A stretch of DNA of 64,000 nucleotides, from positions 570,264-634,263 of the forward strand of contig NW_003314345.1 of NCBI RefSeq assembly GCF_000143415.4, in the 5' to 3' direction. Position numbers and translations under genes: made by a program. Below the pieces are notes generated by a model. It worked only from the letters and a program-made list of their open reading frames with translations, had not been told where the DNA came from and did no database searches. Shown piece after piece: positions 32,001-43,213 of the stretch; position 1 is the first letter of the stretch; each line of letters starts with the position of its first letter. This DNA comes from Selaginella moellendorffii. Lineage: Eukaryota; Streptophyta; Lycopodiopsida; Selaginellales; Selaginellaceae.

Positions 32001-34112
32001 TTCAGCCAAGGCGCAAAGCCACCAAAACCAAGTCAAGATCAGTGAGAGCTCACTATTTTTATAGAGTCTTAACAAAATGCAAAGTGCAATCTGCCACTGA
32101 GCATAATGCTACAAAAGAAAAAGCACAAGGGTCACCTTTCTTAGAAAAGTGCAACGGCCACTTTTCTACACTAACTCAAAACTCTATCCAACTCAATTGT
32201 CTTAGTTTCAAAAGTCAGCATCCCTTTTGGGTTGCATCATACAAACTACTTACTAAAGTCTAACCTAACCAAAGTCAATTTCAACCCCTTCATTAGTTTG
32301 TACTGGCTTACGAAAACAAAATGGTTTTTGGATAAAGTGTTAAACAGATCAGCCATTGGAGAAGCCTAAGAAAATTTGTGGAAAATTTTCCATCCTAGAG
32401 AAAGAATGACTCTTAATCCAGGAATGCAAACTTTCAAGACTTAACCAACTTCCTCCTACTAACAACTTCACACAGGTTCACCTCAACATAAATTCTCAAG
32501 ACCCATAGTATGCCTAAGCCTCGAACATCATACCCATATTTCTAGATCAACACCGATATCCACAAAATGCAAAATAAACATCCAAAACTTGATCACGAAA
32601 ACCATATCTTCAGATATCCATATTGCACTAACACTCTTTTTCAACCACCTTCGAGATCCAATGTGAAGCCAAAACACTAACAAGGAAAATGACATGGAAA
32701 ATCAAGGTCTAAGGAAAATTCCTCATCACTCGAAATAACAATGCCACTTCCACTAACACAAGTGCTAGTGATGTCAATGCCCTAACTACACATTTTTTCT
32801 ATCCAACAATCTACCCCAACAAGCCATAGGAAGTGAATGCTATAACCCTTTCCAACACCTTATGGGCAAATCCTTCAAAGAACAAAGAACTAACTTAAGC
32901 TTAGCATAATAGACCACTATTGAGAATCCAGTCAAAGCTATTACAATGTTACTTCATGCAAGTAGACTAGCTTCACCATCAACCATTATAGGGTTGATCA
33001 TTGTTTAACTAAGCAACTTCGTAAAGACATTGTTCATTATCACATGGATATGATATAAGTATTACAATGATTTGATCATCAATTGAGCAACACCATGAGC
33101 AACACCCATGTCATTACTTCAAAGGTTCACGTGAGTATCAAGTGTCAAGTCGATTCAACAAAATGCAACATAAATGCCACACCCCACCAATAGAAACTTT
33201 TACACCCAACACCACTAACTTTTGTTCACAACATGGACAAGCTCATGCCACTCTCTATCTGACCAAATTCAAAACTAATCCAACACCAAGCTACTCAAAG
33301 AGCAATAGTAAGGTTCCCTGGAAAAGAATTGAGCATTGCAACCTAAGTCTTCCAATAGCGAGTCTATCCATCCCATAACTCACCACTTGTAAAACCATCA
33401 CTTCCAACATGCATCAAGGTAGGGACTCTTGATTGCATAATGTGAACATGAGCTATGAGTCAACACCTCGTTAAAAACTATCTCTCCAAAAAGAGAAAAT
33501 GATTTACATGTTTGATCCTTCGTCCTTGTCGACTCTCTTTTCGGTTTCATCTTTGACTAAACCTCAAGCTTGCTTTTGCACTACCTTCAGTCCAATCCAA
33601 GAAAAGTTTATTAGAGAGCACGGCAATGATTACTTAAACCAATAGACTAATCCCTATAGTCTTGATTGATCCACTCATAATCATGGCTAGGAAGGATCCA
33701 CTAGTGCCATGCTAAATAGCTATTGACCAGCCTATTTGCCACTCATAGTAAACTCAAGGAAGGTTTGATTTCACCTATGGTACATAGAACAACTCATGGA
33801 ACCACTGATAGGCTAACATTAATCTTGCCAACTCAAAGTGTAACCTCGAGTTGCTAATGTGCCTCACTCATGAGCCCAAGCGCAAACTCGTGCAAACAGA
33901 ACGTCTCAATCTATCTTATGAGCCCAAGAGCAAGCTCACATTATTACGGTATAAAAAAGTAACCAAATATATACCCAAGGAACAATTGCGAAGCCTTCGC
34001 ACCAAAACATGTACCCACTCGGATCATTGTTTTCATCTCTACGTATGCAATGAGACTAGTTGCTCAATTTCATTGGATAGAACTTGCCGAGACTCATCCT
34101 TTGATACCAAAT
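29053..34112 (-). mobile_element. Internal region of LARD-like non-coding LTR element 1
   Basis: About 5 kb between a polypurine tract (29053-29067) and a degenerate primer-binding site (minus strand TTGGTATCAAAGG, at about 34100-34112; compare TGGTATCAGAGC for initiator tRNA-Met). On either strand the open frames are short, and no gag or pol motif is seen. The plus strand is poor in G relative to C. It is collinear with 38271-43210. These properties fit a LARD (large retrotransposon derivative) that depends on proteins from another element. It contains the fold-back at 31437-31697. Confidence 0.6.
31437..31697. repeat. Nearly perfect 115-bp inverted repeat (fold-back)
   Basis: The left arm 31437-31551 and right arm 31583-31697 are reverse complements with two visible mismatches. 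The loop is 31 nt. The collinear element copy (about 40645-40790) has only the left arm, so the right arm is an inversion-duplication private to this copy. Confidence 0.9.
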
Positions 34113-35671
34113 GTAGCGCACATGGTTTTGACCCTTTATCCTATGGTGATTTACCATAGGATAACACCACGAAGCACAACCTAAACCCTCTATATGCCAC
34201 ATGACAGATGCCATGTGTCACATGCCATGTGTCTAAAGGAACGTGGTGTGGAACCTGAGTTTTAGAGCCTTGAGCCACTGAACGAAGGAACGGTGCTAAA
34301 CTCCCAAGCATGGAGCCAAGGAGTGATGGAATCGGACCACGGAGCAACTCCCGAGCATACAGCCCAAGGAGCTAAGGGAGCGAGTTGGATAGTCCTAGAT
34401 ATCCAGCATCCCAATGCCAAGACTAGCACGCAAACGGAGCCAATGAGTCGGGCAGCTAGTTCAAAAAACCCGGATGNNNNNNNNNNNNNNNNNNNNNNNN
34501 NNNNNNNNNNNNNNNNNNNNNNNNNNNNNNNNNNNNNNNNNNNNNNNNNNNNNNNNNNNNNNNNNNNNNNNNNNNNNNNNNNNNNNNNNNNNNNNNNNNN
34601 NNNNNNNNNNNNNNNNNNNNNNNNNNNNNNNNNNNNNNNNNNNNNNNNNNNNNNNNNNNNNNNNNNNNNNNNNNNNNNNNNNNNNNNNNNNNNNNNNNNN
34701 NNNNNNNNNNNNNNNNNNNNNNNNNNNNNNNNNNNNNNNNNNNNNNNNNNNNNNNNNNNNNNNNNNNNNNNNNNNNNNNNNNNNNNNNNNNNNNNNNNNN
34801 NNNNNNNNNNNNNNNNNNNNNNNNNNNNNNNNNNNNNNNNNNNNNNNNNNNNNNNNNNNNNNNNNNNNNNNNNNNNNNNNNNNNNNNNNNNNNNNNNNNN
34901 NNNNNNNNNNNNNNNNNNNNNNNNNNNNNNNNNNNNNNNNNGGGGTTTAACCCCAACCCGGTTGCATAAAAAAGCCAACCCCCCAAGGGGGGGTTAGATT
35001 ATCCCCCGGGTGGTTAAGCCATGCCGGACCTACCCATTTTCTTTTTTATACTTTGGGAACCCTTAGAGCCCCCCCCCCCCCCCCCCTTCCCCTTTAGAAA
35101 CACACACTTTGGGCTTTCACCCCAAGCCTCCTTTAATACCAAGAGTTAGTTTTTGGGACAAGCTCAAAACTTATTAAATATGGAATGGTGCTAGAATGCG
35201 AATTTAGACACGGGATGAACACCATTATGTTCAGGCTAATCTTTACATTCCGTAGATATGCCAAATGAGTAAATCTAGACACTTTTCATAAATAGCATTT
35301 GAGACCAAAATGAGATTAACACAAAAGGCATGATGGCGAAAGTGTTTGGCAGACACGGTAAGCTATCATTTAGCGAATATTGAGGGACCAAGCTCAATAT
35401 TGCGGGGGTTCCCAACACTAGCAAGTGCAAGTTAACGAATGAGTTTCTCTAACCAGGTCAAGTATACTTGACTAAATAGACACTTAGAAATTCCTTCCTT
35501 ATGCTCATCGAGTCAAGTGCACATGTGAGGATCAGTTTCTCAACTAGTTTAGGCAGAGACTGATAACGGGTCCAGCAATACCGATCTCCTGCCATCGTGG
35601 TAGTAAAGAAAGAATATCCGAAAGGATTGGCCGACAAGTAACTTTCGATACTCGAAGTCACATTCGTGACA
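34113..35671 (-). mobile_element. 5' LTR of LARD-like element 1 (contains assembly gap)
   Basis: Bordered by tgtagcgcac at 34113 and ttcgtgaca at 35671, giving TGT...ACA on the minus strand. It contains a short palindrome (tatcctatggtgatttaccataggata, 34138-34164), the gap 34477-34941 and poor-quality sequence to about 35100 including a poly-C run. Confidence 0.6.
34477..34941. other. Assembly gap (465 N)
   Basis: All bases are N. Flanking bases 34942-35100 have inflated homopolymers (runs of g, c and a) compared with the collinear sequence at 43620-43760, which indicates low-quality base calls at the contig edge. Confidence 0.99.
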
Positions 35672-36673
35672 GTTCCACTCAATAAAAGTGTAACCTCATG
35701 AATTTAGACTCCCAAGGAGATCATTTAGCACAGTAAGGAAAGAATGAAGCTTGACTCCACTCGATGTAATATAACCTCATGAATTTAAATTTCCAAAGAA
35801 GGCATCTATTTCAATACTATTTGGACTTCTTGGATAGTCATCTAATCCAATACTATTTAAACCCAAAAATGTTTAACTCCAAATATTCTAAAACCCTTAA
35901 CCGGTTAAAAAAAAGGGTGCACTCTTATTTCATTTTATATTTAAACCCCTATAGATTATTTTTCACATCATTCTCTTTGGTTATGTATATAAGATCTATT
36001 GAATTTGGTGATCTAGTGACAAAGTCTAACGTTAGCTAATCCTTTAGAGCAAGAAAGTCAAAGTTGATTTAAATTTAGTGGTTGTCTTTTATTCAAGCAC
36101 ATCAAAATCTCTACTAATAATAAAAGATTCTTAAAGCCTAGCATTATTTCATAACAATTGTACATTATATTAGTACATAAAAGTAATAAAAATAATTAAA
36201 AGTACCCTAAAAGTACCCCATAATTTAACTAGTTTTGTGATATTTCTAAACTATTTATAAAATATTTTACCAAAATGTAATTGATTTTAATAATAAAAAT
36301 TTTTAGATTTTGATCACTTTTTACTAGTTTTTATACCATTATAACATGCAATTGCCTTCATACACATTTGCTCTTTTATCCTAGCCACTTTTAGGAATAT
36401 AGAGATAGATAGAACCTTTCTGTCCCAATGGTTATATACTCTTATATAGGTACAAACAAACCTGCAAAACATGTATTATTATTTCATTTGAGTGCAATAG
36501 AATTATAGCTATGGAACAAATAAAAGTAGTGGTGAGTTTAACATTTTCGTCTTTTGAGGTTTGGGCTGAAACATGTAATAGGATAGTATATCATAATATT
36601 TTCATCTATATTCACAATATTACATTTATAACAAAGCATAAACTATTAATCAAATTGAACATTTGTTTTTCAT
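35672..36673. other. AT-rich sequence between the two LARD-like elements
   Basis: The first 320 bp (about 35689-36010) are a diverged relative of the solo LTR at 37737-37930 (tgtaacctcatgaattta..., ggttaaaaaaaagggtgcactc, cattctctttggtta). Bases about 36360-36640 form an inverted pair with 62090-62410. No gene seen. Confidence 0.5.
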
Positions 36674-37239
36674 TGTAACACACGTGGTTTTTACCCTTTA
36701 TCCTATGGTGATTTACCATAGGATAACCACAAAGCAGAACTTAAACTCTCCATATGCTATGTGTCATATGCCATGTGCCACATGCCATGTGTCCAAAGGA
36801 CAGTGGTGTAAAACTCGAGTTTCGGCCTTGGGCCACTAAATGAAGGAACGATGCCAAACTCCTAAGCACGGAGCCAAGGAGCAATGGCACTAGAGCACAG
36901 AATGACTCCTAAGCATACAACCCAAAGAGCGAAATGACAAGGACTTGGAATAGTCCTAGAGCATTTAAAATCCTAATGCTAGAACCAACATGCAAAACAG
37001 AGTTAAATGGAGTTTGGCACTATTTTAGCATACTGAAGGATATGGGTACTCCACCAACTAGCATAGTATAGAACTTAGGCTTAAACCTAAGCCAAATGCA
37101 AAACAAGGACAGACACATAAGTGGGAGCTAAATTATGCCTTAGGTTAGTCAGTTATGTTCAACTTACCCACTATCTATACTATATATTTGAGGAACACAT
37201 GCTTTAAGCTTTCACCCTAAGGCTCCTTTAGTATTAAGA

Positions 37240-37695
37240 GTTAGTCTTTGGGACAAGCTCAAAACTTACTAAATATAGAATATCCTTAGATTCCAAATTT
37301 GAATACAAGACAAACACTATTATGTTCAGAACAATCTCTATATTCCGTAGATATGCCAAATGAGCAAGTTTAGACACTTTTCATAAATAGCTAGTCGTTG
37401 GGACAAGCTTAAAACTTACTAAATGTAGAATATCCTTAGATTCCAAATTTGAACACGGGACAAACACCATTGTGTTCAAAACAATCTCTATATTCCGTAG
37501 ATATGCCAAATGAGCAAGTTTAGACACTTTTCATAAATAGTTAGTCTTTGGGACAAGTTCAAAACTTACTAAATATAGAATATCCTTAGATTCCAAATTT
37601 GAACATGAGATGAACACCATTGTGTTCAGAACAATCTCTATATTCCGTAGATATCCCAAATGAGCAAGTTTAGACACTTTTCATAAATAGTATTT
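37240..37695. repeat. Tandem triplication of about 150 bp within the LTR
   Basis: Unit: tagtctttgggacaagctca ... cacttttcataaatag. Three copies begin near 37244, 37391 and 37541. Other LTR copies in the window (35150-35295, 44865-45010) have one. Confidence 0.8.
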
Positions 37696-37736
37696 GAGAC
37701 CGGAATGAGACTAACACAAAAGGCATGATAACAAGG

Positions 37737-37930
37737 TGTAAGCTCCTAAGTTTGGACTTCTCAAGAGGTCACCCAGCCCAATACTATTCTAACCCAAGGA
37801 CACTTAACCCTAAATATCCCAAGACTCTTAATCGATTGGAAAAAAGGGTGCACTTTTATTCATGGGCCCTTTCCCTTTATATTTGAACCCCATGGATTGT
37901 CTTTCAAGTCGTTCTCTTTGGTTGCTTACA
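37737..37930. mobile_element. Solo LTR, 194 bp, with perfect 5-bp target-site duplication
   Basis: Starts tgtaagctcc and ends gttgcttaca, flanked on both sides by caagg (37732-37736 and 37931-37935). The collinear LTR at about 45050 has an uninterrupted site with a single caagg. TG...CA ends plus a 5-bp duplication indicate a solo LTR left by recombination. Confidence 0.8.
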
Positions 37931-38270
37931 CAAGGGTGTTTGGCAAACACGGTAAGCTATCATTTAGTGAATATTGAGGGACCAAGCTCAATACTGCAAA
38001 AGTTCCTAACATTAGCAGTGCAAGTCAACAAATGAGTTTCTCTAACCAAGTATACTTGACTAATAGCAGTTAGGAATTTTGTTCTTATACTCATCTGGTC
38101 AAGTGTACACATGAAGACCAGTTTCTCAATTAGTTTAGGCAAAGACTAATAATGGGCCTAGCAATACTAGCCTCTTATCATTGTGGCAGTAAAGAAAGAA
38201 TATCTGAAAAGACTAGCCGACATATAACTTTTGATACCTGAAGTCATATTCATGACACTCTCCCCCTCTT

Positions 38271-41200
38271 AAGGAAGATCAACATCCTTATCGATGCATA
38301 CTCGAGTCTAGACCATCGGTAAGGAAACAACTCTAGAAAAAGTTCATGGTGATCACACTATATGAGAAATACACCAACTTAAATGAGTTAAGGTAACCTC
38401 TTTATCTAATGCAGATGCGCTATCAACTCAGACACCTTCTGGCCGTTGCCGACAAGGAAATGATCAATGGAGTCAGCCACCCTTGCTACTCTGGGTGTCA
38501 CCCAGCTTACAAAAGTGTGATACGCCCCTGCCTGTAGGGACATAGAGAGAGAAGCCAGAGGCCTCAACCCTCATGAGCAAAGAAACCAAACCCATCAATA
38601 AGGTTTAGATATACTATTGTAAATAGGTAGTTAGAGTTGTTTACATGGTCATACCTTTTTAATGAAATAAGGAACATCGACAAAGAGGTGTGATGTGACC
38701 AATTGACAGTAGCTACCCCATGACTAAAGATTTCACTATACACACGAAGTGCCAAAGTCAATCTGCCTATACTGACCCAAACCCAAAGATCAATAGATGG
38801 ATAATATCAAAGTTAAAGATAATGATATCTTAGAGACTTAAGTATCAGTGAATAAATCTTAGATTGGAACATAAAAGTATTCCAAGTAAGTTATTATCTG
38901 ATAAACTAGTATTAGAGTACATGAACCACCAAGATTAGCATGATTGAAAAACATAGAATTTACTATCCAACAAAATTCAATAGCTAGTGTATCATCAAGA
39001 ATACTCAATAATAAAACTTAACTATCAAAGATTGTAGATAGCATGCTAAACAACTTACAAAAGACAACTAAAATATCACAAAGTATCATCAACTAGCAAG
39101 CAAAATGCTCGCAAATATATCATTCGAAGGAAATAACATTCGAATCTATCAAAGCTAACTTAAACAACAATCAATAGAATAAAATAAATGCGGTAAAAAC
39201 CAACAAACACTTGTTCATGCTAACTATCACACTAGCTAATCTGTATAAATCATGATCAATAATACCAAAAAATCAAAGTTGCTCAAGCAAGTGTCAGTAA
39301 CATCTTAACGATATCTCAAGCCCAAGAGACCAATCCAGAGCAAACCACAAAGAATATATGGTATTGCAAAAAGGCATAAGCCATCAAAGAGAACAACTAA
39401 TTATTATGGAAGATCACTAATCATCCCATTAATAAAGAGATACACAATCATCATTGAAAAAGAATCCACCATCCCAAAAAATGGCACATCATTCTACATT
39501 AACAACAATCAAGCAAAACCTTTGACAAAGATAATTAACTATTTTAAACGATATTCAATCATCTCCAATGATTACTAGATGTAAATAGTAACAACATCAA
39601 AGCTAATGAGCCAAAAATGCCTTCTCTAACAACATCTAACAAATGGAACAATGAGCACAAAAACTTAAGGAACCAAAAGTTTGAAGAAGCCTATAGTTAA
39701 ATTTTTTCTAACAAATGATCACAAGTTTCGTAAGAACTAACTTCAATGCATGAAGAAATCATGGTACAACCTACAATATCTTCCTCAACACATCTATAAG
39801 CTAAACTTCATAATGCTAAAGCTAATGAAGAGCATATCTGCATCAATCCAAAAGTTAAGTATAACAAAGCGATGCTCAACAAGTGATTATTTAATCAATC
39901 CTTCATGAATCCATCTTCAGTAAGACGTAACTCACTTTACAACAAGCACAAGAAGAATTATCAATGATCAATATACCCCATCTTAAATCTAATAAAGATT
40001 CAAACATTCCAATATCGATCACTAACTCTTCCTTTCGTAAAGTTAGCATTGTCCACGACTAAATCACTTTTTAAGGAAAAGCTAAAACTCAACCCTTACT
40101 AAATAATCTCTTCTAAAACACAACTAACTTAACTTGTCACTCAGCTCATTGAATGCCAATATAGTTGCTAACTAGCAAATGCACTACTGCCAATAACATA
40201 AAGTTATAGCCCAAGCATCAACACTATTTGCATCAAGACTAATGAAACTCAATATCAATCTTACGGAGAGACATCTCATCCCACTTGAATCTTAACAATA
40301 ATAATGTCAATGACAAAGCATCACTTCAATGCCATCAATACTAGGACAAAGCTAGATGAAAGCAAGAGTGAATCACCACTCAAAGCTCTCAAGCAATGAA
40401 ATTAACCAAAATCAAAGATACATTAATCAGTATTTGAGACCAATCCTCTAACAACATTCAGTTACAGATAATATATCATTAAGGAGTGATTCATCACATC
40501 CAAGACTTTATGAAATCCAACACCACAGACTAAATGTAACCAAATGATATTAACAAAGGTAGAATCGACATGCTAACATGGAAAACCCATGTAAGTTTGA
40601 AGGACACAATCCTCCATAACACCATTCGGTAAAGCAATTCTATCATTGCTAAATTATTATCGAGAGAAGCAAGTGTCAACAGTCTTCGACAAAGTTTACA
40701 AACAACCATTAGTCACAAAACAACCAATAATCATTTATTAGCTTACCTTCATAAAACCCAAACACCAACTCTTATCATCAAGTTATATATTTGTCCAACA
40801 TGAACGTGATACCCTAGGTACGAGATAAAGGTTCATAGACAAGCACAAACTAAATGACCACTCGAATCCAACTCAACCATAATAAGCTCATTAATGCGTT
40901 TTAGCTAATAGCTCTAAGCATGCTTTGAAGAGGCTGGCTATATATGATCATACTTAGTCAAAACTAAAGTGAAGACCATAAGATGGACATTGGTACATAA
41001 CCTCCTCATAAACAAAGCTATAGTATAGATACTAACATTTTAACTTCAAACAACTAAGTTGGACATCACCATCCTCAGCCAAAGCACAGGGCCACCAAGG
41101 TTAAATCAAAATCAATAAGACCTCATTATTCTCATAGAGTCTTAACAAAATGTAAAGTGCAACTTGCCACTAAGCACAATGCTATAGAAGAAAGGTACAA

Positions 41201-43213
41201 GGGTCACCTTTATAAAAAAATGTAATAACCACTTTACTATACCAACTCCAGACTTTATCCAATTTAATTGCCTTAGCCCCAAAAGTCAACATCTCTTTTG
41301 GGTTGCATCATACAAACTATCTACTAAGGTTTAAGCCAACTGAAGTCAACTTTAACCCCTTCATTAGTTTGTATTGGCTTACAAAAAACAGAATGATTTT
41401 CGAGCAAAGTGATCAATATATCAACTATTAAAAAATCTTAAGAAAATTTGTGGAAATTTTTCCATTCTAGAGAAAGAATGACTCTCAGTCTAGGAATGCA
41501 AACTTTCAAAACTCAACCAACTTCCTCCTACTAACAACTTCACATAAGTTCATCTCAACACAAATTCTTATGACCCAATAACATGCTTAAATATCGAACA
41601 TCATGCTCATAATTCCGACATCCAACACTGATATCCACAAAATACAAAATGAATATCCAAGGCTTGATCACAAAGGCCATTTCTTTGGATATCCACATTA
41701 CACTGACACTTTTCTTTAATCACCTTCAAGATCCAATGTGAAACCAAAACATTAACAAGAAAAACGATATAGAAAATCAAGTTCTAAGGAAAATTCTTCA
41801 TCACTCAACATAACAATGCTACTTTCATTAACACAAGTGTTAGTGATGTTAATGCCTCAATTATATATCTTCTCCATCCAACAATCTACTCCAAGTGCTA
41901 ACAGATCAATCGATAAACCATAGCAAGTAAATGCTATAACCCTTTTCAACACATTATAGGCAAACCCTCAAAGAAATAACGTATTAACTTAGCATATTAT
42001 GGATCACTATTGAGAACTTAGTCAAAGCTACTACAATACTATTACATGTAAGTATGTTAGCTTCACTATCAACCACTTTGGGTTTGATCATTGTTTAACC
42101 AAGAAACTTCGTAAATACATTGCCCATTATCATATGGATATGATATAAGTATCATAATGACTTGATCATCAATTAAGCAACACCACGAGCAACACCTATG
42201 TCACTATTATAAAAGTTTATGTGAATATCAAGTGCCAACTTGATTCGATAAAATGCAACATATATGCCACACCCCACCAATAGAGATTTATAACACTTAA
42301 CACTACTAACTTTTGTTCACAACAAGGACAAACTTATGCCACTTTCTTTATGACCAAACTCAAAACTAATTTAACACCAAGCTACTCAAGAAGCAATAGC
42401 AAAGTTCCCTGAAAAAGAATTGAGCATTGTAACCCAAATCTTCAATAGCAAGTCTAGATAAAATGGTTTAACACTTCACCGCTATCCATCCCACAACTCA
42501 CTATTTGTAAGATTATAATTTCCAACATGTGTCAAGGTAGGGACTCTTGATTGCATAACATAAGTATGAGCAATGAGTTAATACTTCATTACAAATCATC
42601 TCCCCAAGAAGAGAAAATGATTTACGTGTTTGATCCCTTATCCTTGATGGTTTCATCTTTGACTAAACCTCAAACTTGCATTCTCACTGCGTTCAGTCCA
42701 ACCCAAGAAAAGTTTATAATAGAGCATGGCAATGACTATTTGAACAATAGACTAATTTCTACAGTCTTGGTTGATCCACTTGTAATCATGCCTAAGAAGG
42801 ATCCACTGTGCCATGTTAAATAACTACATACTAGCCTATTTGCCACTCATAACAAACCGAGGGAAGGTTTATTTTCACCCATAGTACATGGAACAACTCA
42901 TGGAACCACTGCTAGGCTAATATTAATCCTGCCAACTCAGAGTGTAACCTTGAGTTGCTAATATGCCTCACTCATAGATCCAAGCGCAAACTCGTGCAAA
43001 CGGAATAACTCAATCCTTCTTATGAGCCCAAGAGCAAGTTTACATAACATGGAACAAAAAGGTAACCAAATCCGTACCCAAGGAACGATTGTGAAGTCAT
43101 AACACCAAAACATGTGCCCACTTGGATCATCATTTTCATCTCTGCATATGCAACAAGACTAGTTGCCCTAGATTAGAGGATAGTACTCGCTGAGACTCAT
43201 CCTCTTATATCAA
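38271..43213 (-). mobile_element. Internal region of LARD-like non-coding LTR element 2
   Basis: Collinear with 29068-34112 over its whole length but diverged, mostly by transitions. It lacks the right arm of the fold-back. No coding capacity was found on either strand. The primer-site region is degraded (ttatatcaaatata near 43205). Confidence 0.6.

Larger units (their letters stand above)
36674..38256 (-). mobile_element. 3' LTR of LARD-like element 2
   Basis: Runs from tgtaacacacgtgg to ttcatgaca and is followed by a polypurine tract on the minus strand (38257-38270). It carries the same small palindrome (about 36699-36725). Inside are a unit of about 150 bp present three times (about 37240-37695) and an inserted solo LTR (37737-37930). 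Confidence 0.65.

Noticed and set aside
42551-42823. Possible small protein (90 codons) inside LARD-like element 2, with a partial second copy at 43768
   Set aside because: The collinear frame in element 1 (about 33500-33720) has stops, and it reads against the element's own orientation. No motif.
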